Below are positions 7,950-16,129 of a stretch of DNA of 64,000 nt, piece after piece (position 1 is the stretch's first letter; each line of letters begins with the position of its first letter). Under the pieces are notes generated by a model. The model searched no databases, had not been told where the DNA came from, and saw only the letters and a program-made list of their open reading frames with translations. Source of the DNA: Opitutia bacterium. Lineage in GTDB: Bacteria; Verrucomicrobiota; Verrucomicrobiia; Opitutales; Opitutaceae. Made by a program: the position numbers and the translations under genes. Location of the stretch: contig JACPIT010000002.1 in NCBI GenBank assembly GCA_016187945.1, positions 248,001 to 312,000 on the forward strand, read 5' to 3'.

Positions 7950-9290
7950 ATGAGAAAACGTCCCATTCCGACGCGCCGATTCATCAAGCCGTCGTTCACC
8001 TCGTTGATCGAGAAGAAGCGCGATAATGGCGAATTCACCCAAGAGGAAATTCGCTTCATCATCGACTCGACCCTCGACGGTGAGATGCCTCAGCACCAGC
8101 TCGCTGCGCTCCTGATGGCGATTTATTTCGCCAACATGTCTGCGCAGGAGACGGCGATTCTTACGGAGGAGATGATGCTGTCCGGCGAAGTGATCGACCT
8201 GTCACACATCAGCAAACCGAAGATCGACAAATACTCGACCGGCGGCGTCGGCGACAAAACCGCGCTCGTCCTCGCGCCACTCGCGATGGCCAGCGGCGTC
8301 GTTGTGCCGATGATGGTGGGCGTCGAACAGCAATACGTCATCAGCGCGCTCGACAAACTCGCGGCCGTCCCCGGCTTCAAGAGCCACCTGTCGATCCAGC
8401 AATTCACCGATCAACTCGCCCGCGTCGGCGGCGCGATCGTCGAGCAGAGCAAGGAACTCGCTCCGGCCGATCAGAAATTCTACGACCTCCGCCTCGACAC
8501 CGGCACGATCCCGAGCCTCCCGCTCATCACCGGCAGCGTGCTCTCGAAGAAGCTCGCCGAAGGCGCCGAAGGCCTCGTGATCGACGTGAAGTGGGGCAAC
8601 GGCTCCTTCATCAAGGATCTCGAGCAAGCCAAACAGCTCGCGCGTTCCATGACGCGCGTCGGCCGCTCAATGAAGCGCCGCTGCGTCGCGCTCGTCACCG
8701 ACATGAACCAGCCGCTCGGCGACTCCGTCGGCACCGCGCTCGAAATCAAGGAGGCGATCCAGCTCCTCAAGGGCGAAGGCCCCGAGGACATGAAGGAACT
8801 CGTCCTCAAGCTCGGCATGGAAATCGTGCGCCTCGCCGGCGTCGCGGGCTCCACGCTCTCCGCCAAGCAGACCGTGCAGCGCCACCTCAGCGACGGCTCC
8901 GCGCTCGAGAAGTTCAAGGACATGATCCGCGCTCAGGGCGGCGACACCTCCTTCATCGATCACCCGGAAAAATTCCCGACGGCGAAACACATTCGCAAGC
9001 TGCCTGCTCCGAAGCGCGGCTACGTGCACACGATCAACGCGTCGTTCATCGCCAAGGGCGTTTCGATCCTCGGTGCCGGCAAGGACGCGCACGGCAAAGT
9101 CGACCACGCGGTCGGCGTCTCCGAGATCAAGAAGGTCGGCACGCAGGTGAAGCAAGGCGAGCCGCTGATGATGATTCACTACAACGACGAGGCGAAGCTC
9201 GAGCAGGCGCTCGACTACTTCAAGGAAGCCTACCGCCTCGCCCCGAAGCGCCCGATCCCGCCGCCGCTCGTCGTCGAGCGCGTCGCGTAA
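7950..9290 (+). CDS. Divergent thymidine/pyrimidine-nucleoside phosphorylase
   Basis: 446 residues aligning end to end with the nucleoside phosphorylase II family (DeoA/Pdp), which splits thymidine or uridine with phosphate to base and pentose-1-phosphate. Family landmarks: FIIDSTLDGEMPQHQLAALLMAI, KYSTGGVGDKTALVLAP, LAPADQKFYDLR, LPLITGSVLSKKLAEG and ALVTDMNQPLGDSVG. The base-binding Arg (FYDLR) and Lys (SKKLAEG) are retained. Two hallmark sites are changed. The catalytic-site His of DKHSTGG is Tyr (DKYSTGG). The near-invariant glycine-rich phosphate loop GRGLGHTGGT is replaced by VGVEQQYVIS. Substrate and activity are therefore uncertain. The start is ATG at 7950 (MRKRPIPTRR); upstream in-frame codons look non-coding. 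Confidence 0.82.
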   Translation: MRKRPIPTRRFIKPSFTSLIEKKRDNGEFTQEEIRFIIDSTLDGEMPQHQLAALLMAIYFANMSAQETAILTEEMMLSGEVIDLSHISKPKIDKYSTGGVGDKTALVLAPLAMASGVVVPMMVGVEQQYVISALDKLAAVPGFKSHLSIQQFTDQLARVGGAIVEQSKELAPADQKFYDLRLDTGTIPSLPLITGSVLSKKLAEGAEGLVIDVKWGNGSFIKDLEQAKQLARSMTRVGRSMKRRCVALVTDMNQPLGDSVGTALEIKEAIQLLKGEGPEDMKELVLKLGMEIVRLAGVAGSTLSAKQTVQRHLSDGSALEKFKDMIRAQGGDTSFIDHPEKFPTAKHIRKLPAPKRGYVHTINASFIAKGVSILGAGKDAHGKVDHAVGVSEIKKVGTQVKQGEPLMMIHYNDEAKLEQALDYFKEAYRLAPKRPIPPPLVVERVA

Positions 9291-9331
9291 GACGCGAAAC
9301 AAAGTTTGCCGCCGTTGCTTTCGGCACCCCT

Positions 9332-9366
9332 GGCCGGTCCTGTGCACACGGGACCGGCCTCTTTTT
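9332..9366 (+). terminator. Rho-independent terminator after the nucleoside phosphorylase
   Basis: GGCCGGTCC and GGACCGGCC form a 9-bp perfect stem around a 10-base loop that can add one more G-C pair. The stem is followed by TCTTTTT. It lies 41 bases after the phosphorylase stop in the same direction. Confidence 0.88.
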
Positions 9367-9432
9367 GCGCCAACTTCCCGCGGGTTCCGAATACTGGGTG
9401 CGGTTCCCTCGGCAGTAGCCTGTGCCGTCAGC

Positions 9433-9822
9433 TCACAGCTTCTCCCACGCCTCTGCGACAGGATACGTCGCAATCCCTCGCACGTCGTCACGTGCTTGCA
9501 CCTGCGCGTCTGAAAAAGGTCCGCTGATGCTGTCAGTCTGAACATCAATGATCATCCAGCCGTCAAAATCGCCGCGATAGATCGAGTAGCGCTGAACCAC
9601 AATGTGACGACTACTCCATCCTATGCGAACGACAGTTCCGCCGATGACGCTGCCACCCTCGTCAGAGTCGTCATGACCGCGCTTGTGCAAATAATACGTG
9701 ATTCCATCTTCCCACCGCTCCAACCGAAATTCACCCGCAATCTTGCGCTGCGTGCCGCCGCCAGGAAAGCAACCGGCAATGAGGAAAGCTGTAAGGATGG
9801 ACGCGACAAGTGCGGTGCGCAT
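9433..9822 (-). CDS. Small predicted lipoprotein, unknown function
   Basis: 129 residues starting MRTALVASILTAFLIAGC, a clear signal peptide with lipobox LIAGC (Cys18 is the predicted lipidation site). The mature part contains GEFRLERWEDGITYYLHKRG, a stretch rich in Asp/Gly (HDDSDEGGSVIGG), and RYSIYRGDFDGWMIID near the middle. It resembles small lipoproteins of unknown function (DUF3997-like); that is a weak impression. It lies 19 bases downstream of the CPCC gene on the same strand and both are visibly less GC-rich than their neighbours, suggesting the pair arrived together. Confidence 0.7.
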   Translation of the reverse strand: MRTALVASILTAFLIAGCFPGGGTQRKIAGEFRLERWEDGITYYLHKRGHDDSDEGGSVIGGTVVRIGWSSRHIVVQRYSIYRGDFDGWMIIDVQTDSISGPFSDAQVQARDDVRGIATYPVAEAWEKL

Positions 9823-9841
9823 GGACGAACAACAATCAAGT

Positions 9842-10075
9842 TCAGCGAACTCGGCGCTCACGAAACGCAATGCGCGCTTGCGTCAGACTCAGTGTGCCGT
9901 TCGGGCCGCCTCGCACCTCGTCGGCGTCGTGGTCGTCTTGTCCGTCATCCTCCCAGCCGCACGTTGAGCACATGTCGAACGCGCCGCGCTCGGGAAGTGT
10001 GCGCTCTCCGCAGCACGGACACGCATAAAGACTACCATCGCTCAGTGGAGGTCTGATGATGTTGGAAAATGCCAT
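9842..10075 (-). CDS. CPCC-family cysteine-rich small protein
   Basis: 77 residues. The motif YACPCCGERTLPERGAFDMC, followed by STCGWEDDGQDDHDADEVRG, matches the cysteine-rich CPCC family. Five cysteines (CPCC, MC, TC) form a zinc-ribbon-like knuckle. Members are small, cytoplasmic and functionally uncharacterised; they are often found in accessory regions. The C-terminus, GGPNGTLSLTQARIAFRE, is also typical of the family. It is the first gene of a two-gene minus-strand unit with the lipoprotein. Confidence 0.85.
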   Translation of the reverse strand: MAFSNIIRPPLSDGSLYACPCCGERTLPERGAFDMCSTCGWEDDGQDDHDADEVRGGPNGTLSLTQARIAFRERRVR

Positions 10076-10209
10076 GCGCGTCTGAGATTGAGCTTGGACG
10101 AGAACTGGCGCACCGGGCGCACCTTGTCGATAGCTGGTCTCACTTGAGAATTCGGAGCGGTAAGAAATGAGTGGCGCGCGGCGCTCGGCGGCGCTTCCGT
10201 TGGCTGACG

Positions 10210-11502
10210 ATGGCCGAAGACTACGACGACGAAATCGAGAACCAGCCCGCTGCCGCGCCGGAGCCGAATCCGCTGATGCGCGAGAAGGCGCGGGCCGCCA
10301 CGCCCGAGGAGAAGGCGCAGTGGCCGCGGCCGTGGGCGCAGTTGAAGTTCGTCACGTTCCAGCCGGCGATTTTCCCGCGCATGCTCGGCGATGTTTCGCG
10401 CGACGCACGACCGGGCGACTTCGTTTCCGTTTACGACAAGTTCGGCAACCGCATCGGCGCCGGTCTCTTCAACCCGCGCGCGAAGATGCCGCTCCGCGTC
10501 GTCACCCACACGGCGGAGGCGGTGGGCGAGGAATATTTCGACACGGCGTTGCGCCGCGCCGTCGCGCTGCGGCGCGATCTGTTCAAACTCGACGAAGTCA
10601 CCGACGCGTATCGCGTCGTCGGCTCCGACGGCGACGGTATCAGCGGCCTCACGATCGATCGCTACGGCGACACGCTGTTCTGCGACGTTTACTCGCTCGG
10701 CATTTTTCTGCGGCTGCCGAAATGGCTGCCGCTGCTCCACGAGATGCTCGGCACGAAACATGTGCGCGTGCACGTCGATCACGACCTCGGCAGCCTCGAA
10801 GGCATCAAGCCGTCGCAGATGAAAGAAATCACCGCGAGCGCGCCCGACAAGGTCCGCATCCGCGAGCACGGCGTCCGCTTCGAGGTGGATTTCGCCGAGG
10901 GACACAAGACCGGTTTCTTCTGCGACCAGCGCGAGAACCGCCGACGCTTCGGCCAGCTCGCGAAGGGCGCGCGCGTGCTCGATCTTTGCAGCTACACCGG
11001 CGGTTTCTCGATCAACGCCGCGCTCGGCGGCGCGACCGAGGTGACGGCGGTCGATCTCGACGAGAAGGCGGTCGCGCAGGGCCGCCGCAACGCGAACCTC
11101 AATCAGGTTTCTCCGAACAAGCTGAAGTGGGTGCACGCCGACGCGTTCGCCTACGCGCGGCAGATGCAGAAGAACGGCGAGCAGTTCGACCTCGTGATGT
11201 GCGACCCGCCGAAGTTCGTCATGACGCGCGAGCCCGCCGGCGCCGCCGAGGGCATGCGAAAATACGCCGACTTGAACACCATCGCCGCGAGCCTCGTGAA
11301 GCCCGGCGGCCTGTTCGTCACGTGCTCATGCTCGGGCCTGGTTTCGCTCGAGACCTTTGAGGAATGCGTGATCAAAGGCGTGCACCGCCTGAATCGCCGC
11401 CTGCAACTCTTCGACCGCACCGGCCCGGGCGTGGATCATCCCGTTTACTCGAACTGCCTCGAAAGCCGCTACCTCAAGGTGCTCTGGGCGCGCGTGGTGT
11501 GA
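10210..11502 (+). CDS. rlmI: Class I SAM-dependent rRNA methyltransferase, RlmI-like
   Basis: 430 residues from ATG 10210 (MAEDYDDEIENQ). An acidic N-terminus of about 50 residues is followed by a PUA-like domain (ARPGDFVSVYDKFGNRIGAG), the family's central region (YRVVGSDGDGISGLTIDRYG) and an EEHXX-type region (VDFAEGHKTGFFCDQRENRR). The Rossmann methyltransferase core comes last: VLDLCSYTGGFSINAALGG (SAM loop), TAVDLDEKAV, and the catalytic-type motif VMCDPPKFV. The family methylates cytosine-5 of 23S rRNA (C1962 in E. coli). The end, VFVTCSCSGLVS then HPVYSNCLESRYLK, fits RlmI. An in-frame alternative start 13 codons upstream seems unnecessary. Confidence 0.88.
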   Translation: MAEDYDDEIENQPAAAPEPNPLMREKARAATPEEKAQWPRPWAQLKFVTFQPAIFPRMLGDVSRDARPGDFVSVYDKFGNRIGAGLFNPRAKMPLRVVTHTAEAVGEEYFDTALRRAVALRRDLFKLDEVTDAYRVVGSDGDGISGLTIDRYGDTLFCDVYSLGIFLRLPKWLPLLHEMLGTKHVRVHVDHDLGSLEGIKPSQMKEITASAPDKVRIREHGVRFEVDFAEGHKTGFFCDQRENRRRFGQLAKGARVLDLCSYTGGFSINAALGGATEVTAVDLDEKAVAQGRRNANLNQVSPNKLKWVHADAFAYARQMQKNGEQFDLVMCDPPKFVMTREPAGAAEGMRKYADLNTIAASLVKPGGLFVTCSCSGLVSLETFEECVIKGVHRLNRRLQLFDRTGPGVDHPVYSNCLESRYLKVLWARVV

Positions 11503-11563
11503 GCCGGACTCATTCAGTTGGCCCCGATTTCCCTCCGAAATTCCAAGACTGAAGAGTGCGGGG

Positions 11564-11619
11564 GTGGGCCAGCCCGCTGGCGGGGCGCCCAAGGAGCGCG
11601 AGCAAGCTCGCTGGCCCAC
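11564..11619. repeat. REP-like inverted repeat, GTGGGCCAGC family
   Basis: Perfect 10-bp outer arms (GTGGGCCAGC at 11564, GCTGGCCCAC ending 11619) flank inner segments that each form their own short hairpin (GCCAGCCCGCTGGC and GCGAGCAAGCTCGC). The layout matches the other paired repeats here, with a GTGG head instead of GTAG. Confidence 0.65.
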
Positions 11620-11656
11620 AGCAACTGCATGATCCCGGCTGAGCGCGGCGTCCGCT

Positions 11657-11730
11657 TGTAGGAGCGGCTTTATGCCGCGACCCGAACATGGCAGACGCCT
11701 CGCAGCAATCGCGGCGTAAAGCCGCTACAG
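11657..11730. repeat. REP/BIME-type inverted repeat, TGTAGGAGCGGCTTTA family (copy 1)
   Basis: The left arm (11657-11680, TGTAGGAGCGGCTTTATG and on) and right arm (11709-11730) are inverted copies. The right arm is the decayed one: it has CCGCTACAG where other copies have CCGCTCCTACA. This is the same family as the elements at 24558 and 28427. The right arm supplies the TAG stop codon of the minus-strand amylase gene. Confidence 0.78.
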
Positions 11731-13593
11731 TCCAGTCTGATGACCAGACGCCTGGCGAGTGAGCACGACGGCCCACTTGGCGGGGATCGCGACGGTGAGT
11801 TGGCCGTCGTGAGCGTGGTGGACGGTGCCGGAGATTTCGTCGCGGTAGGCGCCGTCGTCGAGATTGCTCACGAGATGCGTCGTGGGCTGCTCCGCATTGT
11901 TGAAGATCACGAGCACGCGTTCGTCGCTGAGCGTCCGCTCGAACGCGAAGACGTCGCGCGCGTCGTCGGCGACGAGCGTGCGGTAGTCGCCGTGGAGCAG
12001 GGCAGGGTGGGCGCGACGGAGGGCGATGAGTTTTCGGTAATGCTCGAAGAGGTCGTGGCGGATTTCGACTTTGTCGGGCGCGTGCGTCGTGCGTGCGTCG
12101 GGGCCGTAGACTTCGTCGGCGTAGGCGAGGTCGGGCCATAGCATCGGCTTGCGGTCGTCGGGGTCGTTGCCGCCCCACAGGCCGACTTCGTCGCCGTAAT
12201 AAATCATCGGCGCGCCGGGGTAGGTCATCTGGAAAATCACGAGGAGCTTCTGGAGCGCGTGGTCGGCGTCGCTCGGGCGGCGGGCGCTGTAGCGCGGGTT
12301 TTCGGAGGTCTTCGAGAGCGTGTAGAATTTGCCCCAGTCGCGGTAGCGGCCGATGCCGCGGTTGTGGATGTAGGAGCTGAGGCGGTTGGTGTCGTGGCTG
12401 CCGAGGAGATTCATCATGACACTCGCGACGCCGGGCGGGTAGAGCTCGCGCAGGTGACGGAGCTTCGCGTCGAACTCGGTTGCGCTGGTCCGCAGCGCGG
12501 GCGGGTCGACGAAAAACTCCACAGCGGTGAACGCCCAGTTGTAGTTCATCTCGGCGTCGAACTCGTCGCCCTGCACGTAGGGCACGGTTTTCTCGGGCAC
12601 GTCGACGATCTCGGCGGCGAGGTAGGCGTCGGGGTTGAGCCGTTTGACGTGCGCGCGCCAGGCCTTCCAGAACGGGTGCGCGACGCAGAACGCAACGTCG
12701 AGGCGCCAGCCGTCGATGCCGTGCGCGGCGCCGCGACCCTTCGGATTCATCCAGCGCTCGGTGGCGGCAAAGATGTAAGCGCGGGGACCGGCGACGATGC
12801 CGTGCTCGTCCTCGCGCAACTCGGGCAGCGACTTCGCGCCGAACCAGCCCTCGTAGTCGAACCTCGTGCCGGTGGCCGCGTCGTCCCAGGATTTTACGGT
12901 GAACCAGTCGCGGTAGGGCGAGCGCTGCTGGTTTTTCACGACGTCGCGGAAGGCGAATGAGTTCACGCCCATGTGATTGAAGACGCCGTCGAAGATGATG
13001 CGCATTCCCGCGGCGTGCGCGGAGTCGACGAGCTGCAAAGCGAGTTCGTCGGCGCGTGTCCACGCCCACGTGCTCGGGTCGGCGGGATTTTCGCGCGCGA
13101 TGAGCGCGCGGTCGCCGGCGGGATCGGGGCCGAAGTTCGGGTCGACGTGGTGGTAGCTCGCGCCGTCGTATTTGTGCAGCGAGGGCGAGTCGAAGATCGG
13201 GTTGAGGTAGAGCGCGGTGACGCCGAGCCGCTTCAAGTAGGGGAGTTGGTCGACGATGCCCTGCAAGTCGCCGCCATAGCGGCGCCGCATGAGATGCTTC
13301 CAGAGCTCGGGTTCGCCGTTCTGTTTTTCCCACGGTTGCAGCTCGAACCAGTCGCTGCCCCACGGGTGGATGCGCCACGCTTTCGGCGGATCGGTCGGAT
13401 CGGCGCCACGGATGTCTTCGATGCGCGGGTCGTTCGTCGGGTCGCCGTTGCGGAAACGCTCCGGGAAAATTTGATACCAAATCGCCGACTTCGCCCAGGT
13501 CGGGACGAATTCCGCGCCGCTGGGGGGCGCGGCGAGGATGGCGGCCGGCAGCAGGATCGAAAACAGAAACGGCAATCTCATGCCACGCATCAT
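11725..13593 (-). CDS. Secreted alpha-amylase-family glycoside hydrolase (GH13)
   Basis: About 622 residues with a signal peptide (MRLPFLFSILLPAAILAAPP). The GH13 barrel begins AIWYQIFPERFRNGDP and continues YGGDLQGIVDQLPYLKRLG and IIFDGVFNHMG (region I). The catalytic triad is visible: nucleophile Asp in DGWRLDVAF, acid/base Glu in YLAAEIVD, and transition-state Asp in LGSHDTNR. It should hydrolyse alpha-1,4-glucans outside the cytoplasm; the N-terminal architecture resembles cyclomaltodextrinase/neopullulanase-type enzymes. Starts at 13593, 13590 and 13581 are all possible and leave the mature protein unchanged. The last few codons (ASGHQTGL) and the TAG stop run into a REP-like repeat, so the C-terminus may be clipped. 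It lies 35 bases downstream of the GH88/105 gene. Confidence 0.92.
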   Translation of the reverse strand: MMRGMRLPFLFSILLPAAILAAPPSGAEFVPTWAKSAIWYQIFPERFRNGDPTNDPRIEDIRGADPTDPPKAWRIHPWGSDWFELQPWEKQNGEPELWKHLMRRRYGGDLQGIVDQLPYLKRLGVTALYLNPIFDSPSLHKYDGASYHHVDPNFGPDPAGDRALIARENPADPSTWAWTRADELALQLVDSAHAAGMRIIFDGVFNHMGVNSFAFRDVVKNQQRSPYRDWFTVKSWDDAATGTRFDYEGWFGAKSLPELREDEHGIVAGPRAYIFAATERWMNPKGRGAAHGIDGWRLDVAFCVAHPFWKAWRAHVKRLNPDAYLAAEIVDVPEKTVPYVQGDEFDAEMNYNWAFTAVEFFVDPPALRTSATEFDAKLRHLRELYPPGVASVMMNLLGSHDTNRLSSYIHNRGIGRYRDWGKFYTLSKTSENPRYSARRPSDADHALQKLLVIFQMTYPGAPMIYYGDEVGLWGGNDPDDRKPMLWPDLAYADEVYGPDARTTHAPDKVEIRHDLFEHYRKLIALRRAHPALLHGDYRTLVADDARDVFAFERTLSDERVLVIFNNAEQPTTHLVSNLDDGAYRDEISGTVHHAHDGQLTVAIPAKWAVVLTRQASGHQTGL

Positions 13594-13628
13594 GCCGGAC
13601 CCCGGACGGCGGGCAAGGTCGCGGTCGC

Positions 13629-14762
13629 TCAGCGCCGGAGCGCGGCGGCGCACCAGAGCAGCGGCGCCTGACCGTGGAAATCGCCCGTGATGCGCGGACG
13701 TTTCAGATAGTGTTCGCGGTCGGGCTTGGTGCCGGTGCCGGCGCAGACCTCGCGGAGGTTTGCGTTTTCGTCGAGATAACCGACGAGCGCGAGCCAGCCG
13801 CGGCGCGCGGCGGGGCCGTAGGTTTTTTCGTCGAGCACGCCGAGTTGCACGCCGGTGATGAACGCGTAGGTGAACATCGCGGTGCCGGACGTCTCGGGCC
13901 ATGAATCGGGGCCGTCGATCAATTGGCGCCACATGCCGTGTTCGTCCTGGTGGGCGAGGAGCGCGGCCATCATCGCGCGGTAGCCGGCGCGGATGCGCGC
14001 GCGATGCGGGCTGTCTTCCGGCAAATGGCGCAGCAGCTCGGCCATGCCGACGGCCATCCAGCCGTTGCCGCGCGCCCAGTGATGCGGCGCCTCAGGCGCA
14101 TGATAGAAAAGGCCGTTCGGACGTTGCAGGCGGTCGAGATAAGCGACGGCTTCGAGCGCGGCGCGTTCGATGTAGCGGCGATCTCCGGTGGCGCGGTAGG
14201 CCTGAGATTGCGTCATCGTGATCATGAACATGTCGTCGATCCAGAAACGCGTCTGCCACGAGAGGCCGGCGGCGACGTTTTCCTTCCAGGCTTTGTCGCC
14301 GTCCTTGGCGAAGCGCGGACCGAAGGGCTCGCCCTCCCATTGGCGATCGGCCATGCGCTTGCCAAGTTCGAGCGCGCGCGAGTCGCGAGTCTGAATGTAG
14401 GCTTCGAGCGGCACGATGGCGAAGACGGTGCCGTCGACGTGGAACGGCTCGGGCACGAGATTTTTTTCGGGACCGAAGAGCGGCTCGAGCCGCGCGGTGA
14501 GTTGGCCGCGCAGAGTGTCGTCGTGCGTGACTTGGGCGAACTGAAACGCGCCATACCAGGCGCAGGCTTCGGCGTAGTGGATGAATTTCTGCTCCCACAT
14601 CGGCAGGTGCGGGCGCGCGACGAAATTTGCGGCGACGCGTTTCCCGATTTCGTCGGGCGATTGTCCCGCCGGCCACGGGCCGAAATCGTAGCGCGCGAGA
14701 ACGAGCGGCGCGCCGAGGAGCGCGACCGCTAAGGTGAGGCAACGGGCGAGGGGAGCGATCAC
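13629..14762 (-). CDS. GH88/GH105 unsaturated glucuronyl/rhamnogalacturonyl hydrolase
   Basis: About 377 residues of an (alpha/alpha)6-barrel enzyme that removes 4,5-unsaturated uronic acids left by polysaccharide lyases. Visible landmarks are FWIDDMFMITMTQSQAYR (containing the catalytic-type Asp), HHWARGNGWMAVGMAELL and WPETSGTAMFTYAFITG, all characteristic of YteR/YesR-like enzymes. A GTG start at 14762 gives a clean signal peptide (VIAPLARCLTLAVALLGAP). An ATG at 14849 would place 30 odd residues before it and overlap the divergent carbonic anhydrase upstream region. Its substrate would be the product of the PL9/PL1 lyase encoded 1.4 kb away on the other strand, which supports a pectin-degrading role. 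Confidence 0.88.
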   Translation of the reverse strand: MIAPLARCLTLAVALLGAPLVLARYDFGPWPAGQSPDEIGKRVAANFVARPHLPMWEQKFIHYAEACAWYGAFQFAQVTHDDTLRGQLTARLEPLFGPEKNLVPEPFHVDGTVFAIVPLEAYIQTRDSRALELGKRMADRQWEGEPFGPRFAKDGDKAWKENVAAGLSWQTRFWIDDMFMITMTQSQAYRATGDRRYIERAALEAVAYLDRLQRPNGLFYHAPEAPHHWARGNGWMAVGMAELLRHLPEDSPHRARIRAGYRAMMAALLAHQDEHGMWRQLIDGPDSWPETSGTAMFTYAFITGVQLGVLDEKTYGPAARRGWLALVGYLDENANLREVCAGTGTKPDREHYLKRPRITGDFHGQAPLLWCAAALRR

Positions 14763-14865
14763 GCGGCGGACGTTAGCCGCCGTCGCCGCGCCAGCAAGGG
14801 CGCGCGAGTCGGAGTGTCCGGATTGGCTTTCCTCGTGCGGGGGATTCACTCAACTTCGCCGGCGC

Positions 14866-15513
14866 ATGCAGCAGCTCCCGCATCTGTTCGAGCAAAACCG
14901 CGCCTGGGCCGAGGCGATCAAGCGGCGCGATCCGGAATTTTTCCAAAAACTCTCGCGCCAGCAGAGCCCGGAGTATCTGTGGATCGGCTGTTCGGACTCG
15001 CGCGTGCCGGCGAACGAGATCGTCGGCCTGCTGCCGGGCGAAGTGTTCGTGCATCGCAACATCGCGAACGTCGTCGTGCACACCGACCTGAATTGCCTCT
15101 CGGTGCTCCAGTTCGCCGTCGATGTGTTGAAGGTGAAACACGTCATGGTCGTCGGCCACTACGGTTGCGGCGGCGTGCAGGCGGCGCTGCGCTGCGAGCG
15201 CGTCGGCTTGGCAGACAACTGGCTGCGGCACGTGCAGGACGTGAAGGCGAAGCACGAGGGCTGCCTGCACTTGCTGCCCGACGACACGGCGCGCAGCGCG
15301 CGGCTGTGCGAGTTGAACGTCGTCGAGCAGGTCGTGAACGTTTGCCAGACCACGATCGTGCAGGACGCGTGGACGCGCGGCCAAGCGGTCGCGGTGCACG
15401 GCTGGATTTACGGGCTGCGCGATGGCTTGCTGCGGGACTTGAACGTCACCGCGAGCAACGTCGACGAAGTCGCCGCGGCCTACCGCGCGGCGATCGCCGC
15501 GCTGAACGGCTGA
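14866..15513 (+). CDS. can: Beta-class carbonic anhydrase
   Basis: 215 residues, close to the 220 of E. coli Can. It catalyses reversible hydration of CO2 to bicarbonate. The zinc-binding motifs are complete: CSDSRVPANEIVGL (Cys and Asp-Arg dyad) and HYGCGGVQAAL (His and Cys). Other family blocks are VFVHRNIANVVVHTDLN and VHGWIYGLRDGLL. The start is ATG at 14866 (MQQLPHLFEQNRAW), matching the family's N-terminal helix. A longer frame upstream overlaps the divergent glycosidase gene and looks non-coding. Confidence 0.96.
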   Translation: MQQLPHLFEQNRAWAEAIKRRDPEFFQKLSRQQSPEYLWIGCSDSRVPANEIVGLLPGEVFVHRNIANVVVHTDLNCLSVLQFAVDVLKVKHVMVVGHYGCGGVQAALRCERVGLADNWLRHVQDVKAKHEGCLHLLPDDTARSARLCELNVVEQVVNVCQTTIVQDAWTRGQAVAVHGWIYGLRDGLLRDLNVTASNVDEVAAAYRAAIAALNG

Positions 15514-16129
15514 GCGGCGAAAATCGTCGGAGCGGCTTTCGCCGCGATTCGCCCGGGCGCGCGAATCGCCCTGTTCGCGGCCTCGCGCGAACCCGGCCCT
15601 CCGCGTCTTCCGCGGAACCGTGGAAGGCACGGAACAGGTCGGACGGAAAAAATCGACGCCGCTCGAGCGGGTCGCGCCGGCCGGATATTTCCCGTCCCGC
15701 TCTGTCGTCGCGGACCTGACGCGCTCGGGAATCTCGTCGCGCTCCGGCGTTGCCCGCGCCCGCGCGTGCGATCGTTCTGCGGGACGATTCAACGCGGCGA
15801 TCGCGCCATCCGTGCGGGCGCGTTTCACTCGGCGCGATCCTGACGACACGCCCGCTGCGATCGCGTGAGCGCGACTCCAAGCGCGGGCGCCCGCCGCGTC
15901 AGGCGTCGTCGGACGCGACGGAAGCCGACCCACGCCGGACCGCGCGCGAGCGAGAAGGTGCCGCGCCGTCCGGCGCCGCATCTCGTCAACGATGCGCACG
16001 ACAGGCGCGTTGGCGCGCGCGGCGGCATGTTCAACATTGAATCGAAGTTTCATTAGTGAACGTCGCGTCGGTTCCCCCTTTTTGCCGCCGGAGCGTTCGT
16101 TACCCCCGTCCTCACCCAACCCCTACGCC
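15514..16129. other. 616-bp intergenic region before the giant lyase gene
   Basis: No convincing gene. At 15545-15568 there is a perfect 8-bp hairpin (CGATTCGC / GCGAATCG) just after GGAGCGGCTTTCGCCG, which looks like a decayed half of the TGTAGGAGCGG repeat family. The last 100 bases are less GC-rich and presumably hold the promoter of the lyase gene, but no clear -35/-10 pair or purine-rich ribosome site precedes the ATG at 16130; the leader ends in C-rich sequence (CTCACCCAACCCCTACGCC). Confidence 0.5.

Noticed and set aside
9433-10075. Toxin-antitoxin pair
   Set aside because: One protein is a lipoprotein with a clear signal peptide and the other a CPCC protein; neither matches a known toxin or antitoxin fold, and the order and overlap are not typical.
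15514-16129. Short frames upstream of the lyase gene as an additional small gene
   Set aside because: Arg/Ala-rich translations on both strands, no ribosome sites and no domain; best read as non-coding.
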